Shown: positions 37,924 to 51,198 of the stretch, piece after piece
How the letters are laid out: every line of letters begins with the position of its first letter
How positions within the stretch are numbered: position 1 is the first letter of the stretch
Assembly (NCBI GenBank): GCA_024449915.1
Contig: JAMZAV010000053.1
Span: 682,001 to 746,000, forward strand
Source: Sweltsa coloradensis
Lineage: Eukaryota; Arthropoda; Insecta; Plecoptera; Chloroperlidae
DNA length: 64,000 nt
Direction: 5' to 3'
Position numbers and translations under genes: made by a program
Notes under the pieces: model-generated
What the model saw: the letters and a program-made list of their open reading frames with translations, nothing else
The model's database searches: none
Told to the model about the DNA's origin: nothing

Positions 37924-40614
37924 GTATTGTATTAAAAACGAATAGTCTCGTCGAGCGTGTGAAAGCAGTTGGACAACACTATATTAGAGAGTCACTTACA
38001 TGCTGCTGGCTGGGCCCTTCCCTATAAAGCAAACTAAATTAACCTGCACAGTACTAAATATTGAGAAGTGAGAAGTATACAAGTTTGGCCTTTTTGGGGT
38101 CAATTTCCTGCATTGAGTAATTCAGTTTTGCATAGTGTTGACAATCAATAATAATTTGTAAACTTGTCTAGAGTCAAAGGTTACCAATAAATTATGTTCA
38201 CTAGCTAGAAACGATTATCCAAATTTATGATTTTTACATTTTAACGAAATCCCAAACTATCGAAATCAATAAATTCTCTTTTACTATTTTATTAATTTTG
38301 CATTTTGCAGTTTGCAAAATTATCAAATCGAAGGACTATGCTCTTGTCCATGCTAAAATGCTAAAATTGAGCTGTATATTGGATGCTTTCTAGCTGCAGA
38401 ATTGACCCCACCCCCCTAAAAATTGGTTGCTGGTAATTGCAGATCTCATTTATGGGAATAAAATAAGCTTCAATTAAATATTATTATTAAGCACACCCAT
38501 ATGGATAAACGTTTGAACAATATATTGGTGTGTACTCTATCTACATTATTTTACATTCAAGTCAAAGACGAGCAACCGTGCCATGCACTAGTACATCGTA
38601 TACGTATGGCGCCAGTCATTCACCCATGCAGTTGTGCTATTGTATTGCATCAATCCTTAATCATTTGAATTGATTCAGTAAGGAAAGGTCAACAATCGAA
38701 AATTAACTTAAATTGAACAAAAAAAACTTACAAACGATAACCTTGGAACATTTGAGCACGGCGCATTCATAGCAACATGGCTTTAAAAACTGGTATTTTG
38801 TCCTCCATTGACAATCCATTCTTGTACGTACAGTGGGCCGACAATAAATTTACATTTATTAATTTGATTAGACCTGTTTGTCATCGATCTGGTGGGACAA
38901 AAGCAGGACTAGGGCAGCAACTAGAAGCAGTCTGGAGTAATATATTCTTTAGCTAGAGACAATATCGGTTTAGATTGGAATTATAGCGTATGGTCCAAAC
39001 TAAACTTGTCTGTAAACATATGAAACTTAACTCGAGTGGTGTAAAACTAATGGCGACTTTGAAAGATTTAATATATTTGACATTGAAATTGAGAAGTTTG
39101 GAACGATCGTGCTTACAATGAGGCTAGCTTGGAACTAGTGGGACACGACGGGTATCAAGGTCGTACGAGGTATATACGGAAACGATAATATCTTAAAACT
39201 AGTTTAAGAGGCAAAGTGGATAATATTCTCAATGCCAAACCCGCTCTTGCATACAGATTCGCGCTTCATGTACTAAACTTAATGCAAAATCCGTAGTTAG
39301 ACAATAAGCTTTGCGGGTTTAACTAACAGTGTAAGTTTTTTAAAAATAATATAGGCCCTATTACTTGTAAGACCACTTTCACCAAACCACTTTCTTCCTA
39401 GCATCTATCGCCCGACTTATGAGCATACGTGAAAGTTTTCCGTCAACTTGGTAAAAAACATTTTATTTGCTATAGGTTAGTGCTAAGTATTGACGGAGTT
39501 TGCTGGCTTAGTCTGTGCTGTGATAAAATATGTAAGATCCTCTTTATTGTCCTTGTTGAAAGAAGCGAAAAATCATGTTATTATACAATAAACAAAAATT
39601 ATAATAATAAAGCCAAAGTAAGAAGTTATTTTTTGTCATTAATTCATAGGTTCATATGTTGATAGAATTAGTCGAAAATAAATGTTCTTCTCTAAAAAAT
39701 AAAATCAAAATCTCGGAAAACCATAAATCTTGCTGAAAGTGGGGGACATGAATTTACAATTAAAATGTTTTTAATGTACACTGTAAGCTACAGCTTCAAG
39801 GTCCCTGTATTCCCATTAATGAAGTGTAAACAAAAACAATGCGTTGACACTTGTCTGAATATGAATATTAAATAATATCGCTGGCTTCATTTTAAGTGTG
39901 CTGATCGAGCGCTCTGATATTATAAATATAATATAGCACCCACATAGCTTAAGATGAATTTGAACTAAATTGAATATAGTAATTATTATTTTAATAAAAC
40001 AATGAAGAAAACTAATCGAAAACTGACGCTTTTGGGTTCTGTGAAAATTTACATATTCCGTTAAAAGTGAATACATGTTTTGTAAACCATTTTTTAAATT
40101 TATCCGAACACAATTAATTGTTTGTTGGCACAAATGTATCAACTCCGTATAGGCAATGATAAATACTTCCGAATTTTTGGCAGTCATTATATTGACGTTT
40201 TAAAATAAAACACCAATTTCAAAAATAGTTTTTGTACTACATAACACTCATTTGCAATTTAAATGCACTATTTTCAGTACTGTTACGTATGCATATGCAA
40301 ATTTTATTTACCGGTGTATTTAAAATTAAAATAATTAGGGCAGCACGAATCACATTTTGTACAAAATCATTGGAACCACTAATTTTAGTGTGTCCTTATT
40401 TGCTTACGAAACGAAAGCGCTAAAAATTTACCATATTTTATATGACTACATAAGATCATTAATGATAGGTTGGCCTCGTAATTACAGTCTGGTTTATTAC
40501 TAGATTATTGAGATGTGGAAATATCTCAGAAACGCCGAATTTGTTTTTAAAACCTAGGGCTAATGAGCTACAATTTATGATACGAGATACTGTAGAAATT
40601 ACAAGAGAATATTA
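37792..40614. other. Intron, first part
   Basis: Start of the 23.9-kb intron between the start exon and the exon at 61710. A (TTTC)n run lies at 37890-37923. No further exon or repeat end is supported. Confidence 0.5.
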
Positions 40615-40890
40615 TGTTCATTACCGACAGATGTACAGCTTAAACGATAATCGTGTGACTCTGATTCAAAAGGTCCTGGATTCGAAACCCGTCAGTGCAA
40701 ATCCTAACCTAAAGTTTGTTCCAAGGTTGTCTTAAGTCGTTTGCGAATGCAAGGGGATGAGTCCTCTTAAACAGCCCTTGGACTTTTCATTCACAACTGG
40801 CTTATTCCAAAATAACTAGCCACCTAAAGAGGGGCAAAAATGTTGTCTTCGAGAAGGTTTCCAATGTGAAATTAAATTCGGTTTAATAAG
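40615..40890 (+). mobile_element. tRNA-derived SINE (family A), near full length
   Basis: The head has GTGTGACTCTGATTCAAAAG, a B-box-like GGATTCGAAACCC, then a tail with GAGTCCTCTTAAACAGCCCT, TAGCCACCTAAAGAGGGGCA and GAAGGTTTCCAATG. It preserves the uninterrupted CTTAAACAGCCC site, the site into which the TTAA element inserted at 57666. Confidence 0.8.
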
Positions 40891-43859
40891 TTTTAAATTT
40901 GTAGGGATTTTATAATTTGCAAATCAACTCTCGATAACATGCTGGAATCAGTTATTTTAAAATCGTCGGGAATATGCCAACATGCCAACATGCGCGTGTC
41001 AGAGCAATGTTATAGAAACAAGCCCATCTCAACGGCTTGAAAGTAAAACGTTCACTTTTCATATTATCTTCTCAAATGTTTTCAAAATTATTATCGAAAT
41101 ATTTCAATGTTAAATTAAGTTAACAAGTGCCCGGTGGTAATGCAACACGGAAGAAGATGCATTAACCTTGACAAAATCACCTGCACACTTCGCTCATTGC
41201 TAATTAGTGTCAGAACAATTATTCTAATCTCCTCAGTAAGGCCTTGATCCTTGTATGCAACACTTTAAAATGCAAAACGCTCCTAGTATTATTCAAATTT
41301 AAGTTTTACATATTCACTTTATATGACTTCCAACAAAGAACTGCATCCATTCACTTGTTGTGAGAATTTGATTTCACTTTCGGCAGTACTTGATCCTGTT
41401 GGTTTGAAAGAGTTGCCGTCAGATGTAGCAGGTATTGTTTGTGTTTCTGACAAGACTTAATTGTATGGGAGTCAAGTGAAGAGTACTTCACGGTTTTATG
41501 AAAACTTCAACACACAATACTCGTATTCAACTATTTGAACTTGAACATGTATAACAATAGGTGATAACTTATTTGTAAGTTCATGGGATTCATCATTGTG
41601 ATTTTGCCCTTGAAAGAATAATGTATACAGAAAACGTGAGATGCTAATCTATTCTTTGGCGACATTTGGATAATACTTTAAAGTTGTTACATTTAACTTC
41701 GATCTACAAATACCTTAGTTGCATGCTACTACTGCGTTTTAAGACAATAATCACTACATGATGACTTGTTCGCATTAAAATTGATTGCTGCTAAATCACA
41801 ATAATACTTTTTGGACAAATATCTGAATAAACCACGTAATTCTAGTTGAACTTTGCAAATAATTTACAAATTCAACGTTTGTATGCACGAAACATTATAA
41901 ACACTCCGAAATGATGGAACATATTTTCTAAAGTCTATCTATCCATGAAGTACAAAGTGACCATCGACGACGACGTCGGTATGGTATGAGGCAGTCTAAG
42001 GATTGTCGCGTTTAGTCGTTAAATAGACCATCCTAGAAGCTGAGGTTTTTTATACCTGCTGTATAATTAATTTATTGATTTTATTGTTTAATTGCAAATA
42101 TCTAATAACGTTGTTGAAATATTAAGCGTGCGTCTTGAATTCATTTTTTTGGACGAAATTCTACGATAGAAACGACTGAGTTACGGATAATGCTTCTTAA
42201 CATATTTGAAAATAATATAAAATATTTATGTATTTCAGTCAGTTTTGATCGTAGACACTAGGAAAAAAACACATTTCATAACTCAAGCTACACATTTGAA
42301 CCACGTTATGAAATATTTGCAATTATAAAAAAATATTTTGCTGCATAAATTATTTTCATCACAATAGATTTGAAATGGGCGAAGGCAGGTAGAAACAAAC
42401 CCATGTTCGCTCCCAAGTTCGGTCACGCCAAAAAAGGTGGAAAGAGAAAAACGCAGACAATAGACGGGACGACGATCCCGGTCTCGTCCGCCGATGGTCA
42501 CTTTGTACCTCAAAGATGGATAGACTTTAGAACGTCCCTTCTTATATCATTTATTTATGGCATTTTCTTTAATCATCATTATATCACAGTTTATAGCCGT
42601 ACATTATTATCATCTAGCAATTACCTCTTATTATTGAATTTATATCCATCCATATGCACTGTATTTCAATAATTAATATTTTAGGCTAACGCGTAGATCA
42701 TCGTAGATCATCTCAAAGTATTAATATTGTAGATCATCTCATATTCAAGACCTCGAGAAAGTTCGTGAATTTAATCACACATAAAATATGATTTAATTGC
42801 TCAGTTTCTTACATTTAATTACGATGTGCAATTGAGTTAAACTTACTTCATTGTTATTATATTTCAATAGCTTCAGAGAACACACTCCCATGGAAGATTG
42901 TAATCACTTCATTCTTTCATTAGAATTACACTTAATTTTATTAGCCCACATATAAAAGTAAAAAGTCATAATAGAGCATTTAAAATTTGTTTTGTGTTGG
43001 TACATACAAGATTTAATGCCATCTGTAGACGCAAGTACAATTGAACGTACGTAAACATGCGTAGGTTTGTATAAAATGAACACGTCAGTACAAATAGTCA
43101 TATATTATTTAAATTTCATGAAGACAAATTCATTGTATGCATTGGCTATTAACAGTACTAGAAGGCAGCAGACTCATATTACCATAACAATACGGCGTCA
43201 ACAGTAAAAAGATGATGATCATGAAAATCTTCCTGTGAGTGGGGACTATGGAAAATACGACAAGACACAGTGTAGGTCTGTAAAGCTATTACAAACAGGC
43301 TTTTGTTATTATTATTATTTGGCAGTTATTAAAAAAAAATACTGTACGATTAAATACACCATTCATTCACACTATCTATACATTCTGTTTACTTTGTGTA
43401 AGTTGGTAAAAAAATAAAAAAATAAAAAAACTCGGGCGATCGTTGTTTTTAGTATAACAGGAAATAACCAATGTATAAAAAATAAGTTGTTGATTTATAT
43501 TGTAATTAAACTGCGAATAAAAATTTATAATTTATTTTTTATAAAATTTTGTTGTGTTAGATAAAACAATAACTATAGTATTGCTAATAAAACATGTATG
43601 AATTGATAAATGCTGTATTCAATCGTCTACTCAATAATTAAATTTTACATTAAAAAAATCATACACAGTATTCCAGTACATGTCATAGGGGAATACGTTT
43701 TTAATGCAGCCAGAATGAAATCATAAACTTACTACAAATTTTAATATAATATTATTCCATTATTATAATATCAAAGTTGTAATAGATTTTATGCATTCAT
43801 GATAACTTTAATTTTTGGAAACAGCTTTCGAATTAATATTTAATTTCTGAATCTCACAG
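40891..43859. other. Intron, with one GC-richer island
   Basis: No exon is supported. The island at about 42370-42530 is less AT-rich than its surroundings and open on both strands (100 codons on plus, 76 on minus). Neither frame shows a recognisable motif. The segment could be a decayed insertion. Confidence 0.45.
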
Positions 43860-43949
43860 GGAGAAATCCCACCATTCAACGTACAGCCATACATTGACTA
43901 CGTTTTAAACATACTGATTAACCACATCACACAACCTAAAAACTACTGA
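43860..43949 (+). CDS. Candidate alternative terminal exon
   Basis: The segment follows the acceptor TTCTGAATCTCACAG and is open in exactly the phase needed (0) after the start exon. It encodes 29 residues and a TGA stop at 43947-43949. The peptide starts GEIPPFNVQPYIDYVLNIL and continues INHITQPKNY. It has a protein-like composition with an amphipathic central segment. An AATAAA lies about 35 bp after the stop, near 43984. A start-exon join gives a 62-residue secreted product without the dibasic site. Against it, a 29-codon frame after an AG is easy to find by chance in 24 kb. I rate it a candidate only. Confidence 0.35.
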   Translation, partial: GEIPPFNVQPYIDYVLNILINHITQPKNY

Positions 43950-44226
43950 CAAGAAACATCGCAACGCAAAAAGAGACCTTGAAAATAAAAAAAAGATGTG
44001 CCCCGAGGGCAAATTGAGATTCTCGTTTAGACAATTAAAACCAAACATAGAACGAACCATACGAATTAAGTCGTTTCAGAAGCGTGGAGGAGAATCCGGT
44101 CTACCGAAGCGATATACGTCCGTGGATTAACCCAAGTTTCAACTTGTTGCTTTACAACCACGAAATGGAAAAACTTAATTTTAATAATATTATATTTTTA
44201 AACTCGCACTTGTTATAAAACTATGC

Positions 44227-44605
44227 AATTTGACCTGAAGTGCGTTCGTAGGATTTTGTAAAAAAAAATTCAACTAGGCCTAACTAAAAAACATCAAACA
44301 TGTAATGGTATTTAGCTGAAACATATTCATAACACACACGAATTTGTTAAATTTTTGTATTGTGTAGATGTTTGTTTTATGACTTGTGTGATATACTTTT
44401 TTCATTAAAAATTTTAAACGGAAAGTATTATTTTTTAATTTGTTCAAAATTTGCTTTCTTTAAAAACCTATATCATACATTTTAGAAAAACTACATAACA
44501 CGTGTTCTACACAATTTCATCGTAAGTTTAAAAAATGTGCGAATATGACGATATGAACTAATTTCAGGCTGAAATGCAGGAAGACTGGGTGGCGCTGTAT
44601 TATAG
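44227..44605 (+). repeat. ~400-bp dispersed repeat, copy 2
   Basis: It begins AATTTGACCTGAAGTGCGTTC and ends CTGAAATGCAGGAAGACTGG then GGCGCTG. This mirrors 36536-36949 in the same orientation with a diverged interior. Confidence 0.65.
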
Positions 44606-44823
44606 CGACTCATGTGCAAAATAACGCATTGTTATTTCTCCGAGGGGAAACAAATTTATAGCATCTGACTTAGGATTTTGAAAAAATCAAATCAAATTGG
44701 TAGTTTTCGCATATTTTTGTTATATGTGGTTGTTTACAATATCTAGAAACATAAATTCAAAAAACGTCAAATTTTTTTATATAAAAATCAAATGTATAAT
44801 AATTATGTAGGAACTTGACGGAC

Positions 44824-45060
44824 AGTGGTGGCTCGAGCGTTAAGCGCGCGACTCTGATTCGGGAGGTCCCGGGGTTCAAATCCCGCCGAGACCAGCAATC
44901 CTGACTGAAGGTTTTTTGCAGAGGTTTTCCTCAGTCGGCAATGGTAATGCAAGGAGCCCTCGGACATCCCTTCACAATCGTCCTATCCGCAACATACGTA
45001 GCTAGACATCTGAAGAGGGGCATGAATTGCACCCTGGTCAGGCTTCCCACGAAACAATAT
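44824..45060 (+). mobile_element. tRNA-derived SINE (family A), best copy
   Basis: The head reads GTGGCTCGAGCGTTAAGCGC with an A-box-like start, GACTCTGATTCGGGAGGTCC and the B-box GGTTCAAATCC. Then come CAATCCTGACTGAAGG and the body with TGCAAGGAGCCCTCGGACAT, CTGAAGAGGGGCATGAATTG and CACCCTGGTCAGGCTTCCC. It is the least decayed of eight copies in the window and serves as the reference for the family. The 68-codon frame at 44941-45147 lies inside it and is not a gene. Confidence 0.85.
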
Positions 45061-46199
45061 TTTATTATGTATAGTTTCTTGATCAAACCAAGTCACCGCG
45101 CGTGGTGTCTGCAAGTGCAGACTGTCCGAGCGAAACTAGTGGCTTGACATCACTTCCCGTTCCAGTAATGACAGTTAGATTGAATCTAGCTAACAGTCAG
45201 AGCCAGCTGAAGCCAAGTAGCTCGCTCGCTCGGTTGGTAGGTAGGTAGTGGACTTTCGCTTTCATCTGAGGAACGAGCGTGCGCAATTATTACCAACGTA
45301 TAGCCATGATTTATGGCAAAGAGAAAGAAAGTGATTGCTTAGACTCGTGTTGTGAGTGAGTGGGTTGACTAGCGTTGAGGTATAGCTTGACCGATCTGAC
45401 TTGTCCATGCGCTAACACCATACCGCGATACTGATGACGCATCGACAACTGTAATTATATATTTTTTTAATATCTTAACTAATATGGCTATGTATTTGTG
45501 ATATTTAATGTTCAACACTATTGTCTTGTTGACAGAAGAAACTTGCATAATTTCATTACTGAAAAATGGAAGTTATTTAAAATTGGCGATTGTTGATTTA
45601 AAATTGGTTATTTGATGTTCGGCGCATTCCTTGTCCGGCAGCCATAAATCATTACATCTGAATACAACTTGGCATACTTGACAATGAAGAACATCCGTAC
45701 TCTCCTATTATTTCGAATATTTATCATAGATCAATCAGAAAATGCGTATAGTTTTTTTGGTGTTTTTGACTATTTGGAAGATTCTAAATTCTGGAAAAAA
45801 GATTTAATTTTTTGTTTATTTTCTAAATCTATGTTAATAATTATGTAAATTTACAAAACGGTGCGACTAAAATTGTTTGGGAAATTTGAATGCGCGTAAA
45901 ATGAGCATGCCTGCCTCCTCTTATGGCAGGTACCAAAGTAAAGGTAAAGGTAAAATAATGTTTAAAATGCGGTTAAAAATAAGTTTTTAAGTTTCTTTTG
46001 GTAGATATATTTTTTATTTACTGCATTTCCGCTCAATTTAAGACTCCGTTGCAATAGCAATGTTGTAGTGATGTTGCGTTTACGTAATTACCTACCGCGT
46101 CTTAATTAAGAAATTAACTTTTTTATGTATAGCAAAACAAATGTTAAAAAAGTAATGTTCCTCGTTCCCCCTCGGAAACGTATCCGGAAAGAGTTTGGA
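45061..46199. other. Intron
   Basis: No exon or paired repeat recognised. A less AT-rich patch at 45060-45430 has (GCTC)-type and (GTAG)-type short runs only. Confidence 0.45.
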
Positions 46200-46440
46200 T
46201 ATTTTCCTCGTTTGTTGTTGTTGTTGTGTTTCTGTTTCTTCTAGCGGTGGGAGAACCTTCCGCTGATTTTCCTCATTGGTGGGAAGTGTGCATTGACGAT
46301 AGTGCTACTACCTACCGGCCAGTCTTTGCACTCCACAAAGATTGCGCACGCACCCGGGATGGGTCCATCTATTCCCTGTTTAGGGGTGTTTGTGTTGGGA
46401 GAGGAGGAGTCACCAGGGCTCAGTTCTCGACGTGAAGGAC
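46200..46440. other. GC-rich island open in three frames
   Basis: The island is GC-rich against its surroundings and open in two plus-strand frames and one minus-strand frame. On plus, a pyrimidine-rich acceptor ending TTCTTCTAG precedes it at about 46242. On minus, the frame reads GIDGPIPGACAIFVECKDW and PVGSSTIVNAHFPPM, which looks protein-like. I cannot assign a family. It may be a decayed coding insertion (retroelement or pseudogene), or simply a GC-rich repeat with few stops. Confidence 0.3.
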
Positions 46441-49400
46441 ATGGGGGATGATATCTACGTGTGCTCTCAGCAATGTTCGACAAAACGGAGCTAACTAATC
46501 AACTTGAAGCGATTCACTGTACCAGCTAATCTTCCAATACCTCTTTTATCATGGAAACCTACAATCAAAAATCTGTGAATGGATCATACGAAAAGCACAT
46601 AGATTTTCTTACAGAAATTATTTTAATTTTTGTTTAAATAATGACGTACTCTTCTCGACCCACGCCCAATTACAAAACATGACAATTTTAACGATGGGTG
46701 ATGGTATAAAGTCAAGCTCTGGAATAACAAGTCCGTTTTCCAAAACCGAAAGTGGTTAGCACGGTTCAACGTATTCTTGCATCATTGTACTGAGCTGGTT
46801 AATTGAATTTGTCCAAAAACTCTAACAATGAGTTTGCTCACGCCCTCTGGTCGCGGCCACGCATTGAATCCTTTTATCTGGTTCAATACTGGTCCTTAAG
46901 GCCTAATTTACTATTTCCCAACACCTAGGCGTCACCTGGACATACCAACATCACTATCATCAAGAATAATATCACGAGTCATGCAAATACGAGTTTTAAA
47001 CTATGTTTGTAGTAATTTAATTATAAGATAGATACCTACTTAAATTATGAGTGTTACACTTGCATCACAAAAGACCACTGCATCGATGTGCATGCATGCG
47101 TGTGTGTGTGTGTGTGGATGTGAGAAATGTGCCAAGATAGAAACTGGTTCTAAGAATTATTTGCAATAACGTAATGTAGGCTAGACATAGATTGTACAGA
47201 AAATACAATTAGACGTGCTTAAATTCGATCAGATTGTGTTGTAACATTCACTCTTTGGTGCCCTGTGGTCAATGCGGTTGTATTGAGATGGATGGATGGG
47301 TTTTGCAGTGGCAGTTTGGCAACAGGGGAGAGGAGAGATTCAAGCAGTGTTGCACAAATATTGACAGAACGCGCGATGTTGGTATTTTAATTTCACTACT
47401 CAATGCAAGTACTCGTTATCCCTACTGACTTGTAATAGCATTATTATTATCTCGACATTTTAATCACTTTACCATTTCCTGAATATTATATGAAAGTTAT
47501 TAAAGTGTAGTTTTATTGCTTTGCTATGTAAATTGTCGTTCAAGAGTTCCAACGGTGAATGACGAGAGCTTTCTAGAGCCACACTTTTTTGGCAAGTAAC
47601 TTATTTTGAATTTGAAGAAGAAATCTCAGTTTCTTTATATTATATGTGGTATATATATATAATATATATATTTCCGCTAAAGTTTTTATTAACTTTAATC
47701 GATAATCTCTTAGTTGAATTGGCATGAACGGTAGCAAAAATAGTTATACAAAAATAATTAACTATTTAAATTTTAGTGGGTTTAAGGTAAACATAGCCAT
47801 TTGGAGCCCTGTATTACAACACGATATCACGGTTATTTACATATTTATCCCTGGACTGTGTGTTACAAGGAACCTTCAATTTATAATCAACCTTTTTACC
47901 ATTGATATATTTTACTTTATGTGCCAGCCCATCTAAATACGTGGCCAATTATTTTTATTTATATATTTTTTCATACATATGTAATAATTACAACACATCA
48001 AATTGTACAAAAAATAATATTACATACAAAAATAAATCTAAGAAGTATATAATCAAAAAACCCACAAAGCCAGAACATGGCTTAACATGTGGGGTATATA
48101 TTTAAAATACTAATATAAGAAATCTAAATTTTGTTTGCTAATACTTTTTTTGGAGATCGTGCTTGGTCCTTAAAGAATTAACGGAAACGGGTTCGAATTC
48201 CACAACAGGCATGAAAATTTTGTGATCACCTATTATCCTCAAGATCAATTCCTTGTCTCAAATACACCAACTTCATTAGCTGTAGAGGAACAAAAATAAT
48301 ACCAATTATACAACTAAAAAAATAGTTTCAAAGTCACACTTACTGTCACTTGTTAGAAATGACTTCTAAAAATATAAGTTTAAACAAATTAGTGGCTATT
48401 ATTGGAAGCCCACATTGGAGGCCAACCCTTTCACTAACTGTTACTTTTTTTCTAGACATGTCTATTTACACAATTATAAACTAACTTACAAAGATTTAAT
48501 GAAAATAATGGTATCTGCTTTTCAACTGAGACACCATTTTACAAAACAGCCACAGTCAAAATTCACAAATTAAAAAATATCAGTATCAAAGATTCTTTAT
48601 TTCACAGGAGAATAATATATCCTTTAATTTTTTCCTTATTTTGCTTTTTTGACGATCCACAAAAAATCTATAATTATCTTTTATATATGTTAATTATGTT
48701 ATACAAAAAAGGAATGTTCAGATTTTCTTGCCATTATTCTTCAGATTATGACAAATGTTATAGAAAAAAACGAGCCATCATCAGCATGCAGAGTTGAAAC
48801 CAAAAAATATATTCTAAGTGATGAAATTACCGATGGTACTATGTCTTATCGATTTTATGAACATTGTAATGATTTGGTATAAGGTTGATTTTGTATAAAC
48901 AACGCCTTAATTTCCTTGTATACATTAATTACGTTATACAATTACATCTTTAATAACGAGAGAAAATTGAATAAGGAAAATACTTAACTTCGTTTTGGTC
49001 TACGAAACATTTCTAGGGAAAGGCCCAAGTCTGTGTACTTGTCTGCGTAATAACTGCATCAAAATGCTAAACTAATCTGTATCAGAGCCAGGTTTTCGTA
49101 ATCATTGCTAAGAGTAAGAGTAAATACTAAAAAAAACATCGCATACTTTCACCTATCGTGACGTCATTTCTCAAAGTCATTCAAACTGGACGAATGTGTG
49201 TGTGTGTATATGAGCGTCATCATTTAAGATAGGGCAAGGTGAAATTATCGCCCAAATTAAGGTAACTACTTAAGTGTTACGACATTTTTGTACTGAATGA
49301 AAATTAGAAAAATAATTTCACACTTGAATGTTTTGGTTAGCAAGTTTTGACCTACTCTGATTATGCTGTGGTCTTTGTTGAAGGGTTATTTGCCCAAAGG

Positions 49401-49649
49401 GGTTAATTCAGCCATTCTACTTGATAATAGTGATGTAAGAATAATACACTAGGCAGAACAAGTTACCTTACTTATTATGGGCACAACATGTTACATAATC
49501 ATGTTCTCGTGATTGTAATTAATTTGCAAGTTTTAAAGTACATATATATTGTTAACAAATGTTAAAAACTTAGTAATTTGTTTAAATTCTAATGACAAAC
49601 TCATACCTTGAGTACGTTACCGACCAAACACGTTAGAATGTTAATAATA
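46441..49649. other. Intron
   Basis: AT-rich with a TG run at about 47100-47116 and a TA-rich run at about 47638-47670. A B-box-like GGGTTCGAATTCC at about 48190 marks a decayed SINE head. No exon is supported. Confidence 0.5.
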
Positions 49650-50256
49650 CTAGGAAGCTTCGCAAACGCTTTTTCAGGTGCGTTGTTGGATGAGCGTATG
49701 TTTTTTAAACGAAAAAAGCGTAAAATTGAGATTTTCACTAGAAATTATTTTTCGATTGCGCTCAAATTCCACACAATTATATAAATTCATAAAATTAAGG
49801 TTCTGTAAGAATATCGATACAATCTGATAAAGCATGTAGGTGTTATAAGTCGAAGATTTGTTTCACAAAAGAAAAACCCGTAAAATTTCGATTTTCATGA
49901 GAAATAATTTTTCGATTGCGCTCAAATTTCACACGAATATCTTAATTTATAAAATTAAGGTTCTGTGAAAAAGTCATTAAAATCGGATAAAGCATGTAGG
50001 TAAGTCGAAAAAAAAAAAATCGAAAAAATCGTAAAATTGCGATTTTCAAGAAAAATAATTTTCCGATTGCGCTAAAAACCGTGGCAGTTCTAAGTTCAGA
50101 GATTTCTAAGGCCTCCAGAAAATTTCATCGCAATTGGAGTATCGGTTTAGCCGGAATCATGTTAACAAACACACAAAAATACAGAAAGAAGAAAAAAAAA
50201 CATTCCGGATTTTTTTCTCCAGTGTAGTGAAATGGAATCTTCGCTTCGCTCATCCA
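49650..50256 (-). mobile_element. Non-autonomous Helitron-like element, copy 3
   Basis: On the minus strand it starts TGGATGAGCGAAGCGAAGAT at 50256 and ends AAAAAGCGTTTGCGAAGCTT then CCTAG at 49650, followed by T. The subterminal GCTCATCCAACAACGCACC is complementary to the start. Inside, an ~120-bp unit is repeated: TTCGATTGCGCTCAAATT occurs twice, each followed by an AAGGTTCTGTRA segment. The copy is longer and more diverged than copies 1 and 2. Confidence 0.65.
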
Positions 50257-50654
50257 AATTATTATCAATCACAATTTACTACAGAAATTTCCTATGCAAA
50301 AAGTTGGTGGTAAAATTATTAACCGTCACCAGTAATTAATATAAAGTTATACATTTTCGCTATAACTCCGAAATTAGCCGATACTTTTATTTTGATATCA
50401 TGACGTGTATAAAATTGTATACATATTGGTTAACAAATGTTCGCAAAATTGTGAACGATTACAAATTTTCGCATAAAGTAAATACAACTTCTCAACACGT
50501 ATATCTGTTTCTAATTACTTCCATATAATTATCTAATTATTTATTTACGAACAAGTATTTTTGTATTCTCAATAAAGAGCGGTATAATATAGAGTGAATG
50601 TTATGAATGCACAACACGCAATGAACGAAGGATCATTTCAAGGTTGCTGCAGTC

Positions 50655-50780
50655 CTTAGAATGGTGGATGTTGGTTCAGTTCCCTAAACAGCCCTTGGGT
50701 CTTACAACAGTCCTCTAACTCTATACCTCACTTGAAGATGGGCAAGTTGTCCCAGAATAGGTTTCCTACAAAAATATTTT
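50655..50780 (+). mobile_element. tRNA-derived SINE (family A), tail fragment
   Basis: CCCTAAACAGCCCTTGGGTC, CTTGAAGATGGGCAAGTTGT and CAGAATAGGTTTCC match the family A tail. The head is decayed. Confidence 0.65.
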
Positions 50781-50839
50781 GATTAGCCATAATTCGTAAT
50801 GGAAATTATTCGATTTATCGTTTGGAAACAATAAATTCT

Positions 50840-50880
50840 TATTTAGAGTACCCACTAAGTCACATCACTGATTTTCAACG
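50840..50880 (+). repeat. Copy of the 12332-type repeat
   Basis: TTTAGAGTACCCACTAAGTC then CACTGATTTTCAACGG matches 12332-12375 and 34700-34738. Confidence 0.6.
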
Positions 50881-51198
50881 GAATACTTTAATTTAAAGCA
50901 AACCGAGCCAACCTTACCGGTACCTACGCCATCTACGAGTAAAACAATGACCAACCATAGACCAGTATTTGAAATAGGAAACACCGACAAAACAAGATGG
51001 ACACGATTCCACTCACGAACATCAATTCCAGTATCAAATTTGGAACAACCTTAGAAAGTATTACGTGCCTCATTGCTAGGACGGCTCCAAAGTCACCACT
51101 TATTCCCAAGCCAATAATTGATCTACTTGTGGAAATCAGAAGCCACAAATCTCCTGCTTGAAGGATTCGAACCTAGGGCCTTCTGCATTGGATGATAA

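Noticed and set aside
39816..40187. 123-codon minus-strand frame
   Set aside because: It is AT-driven composition (Ile, Phe, Asn, Lys-rich) without motif or splice support. Chance frames of this length are expected in 64 kb.
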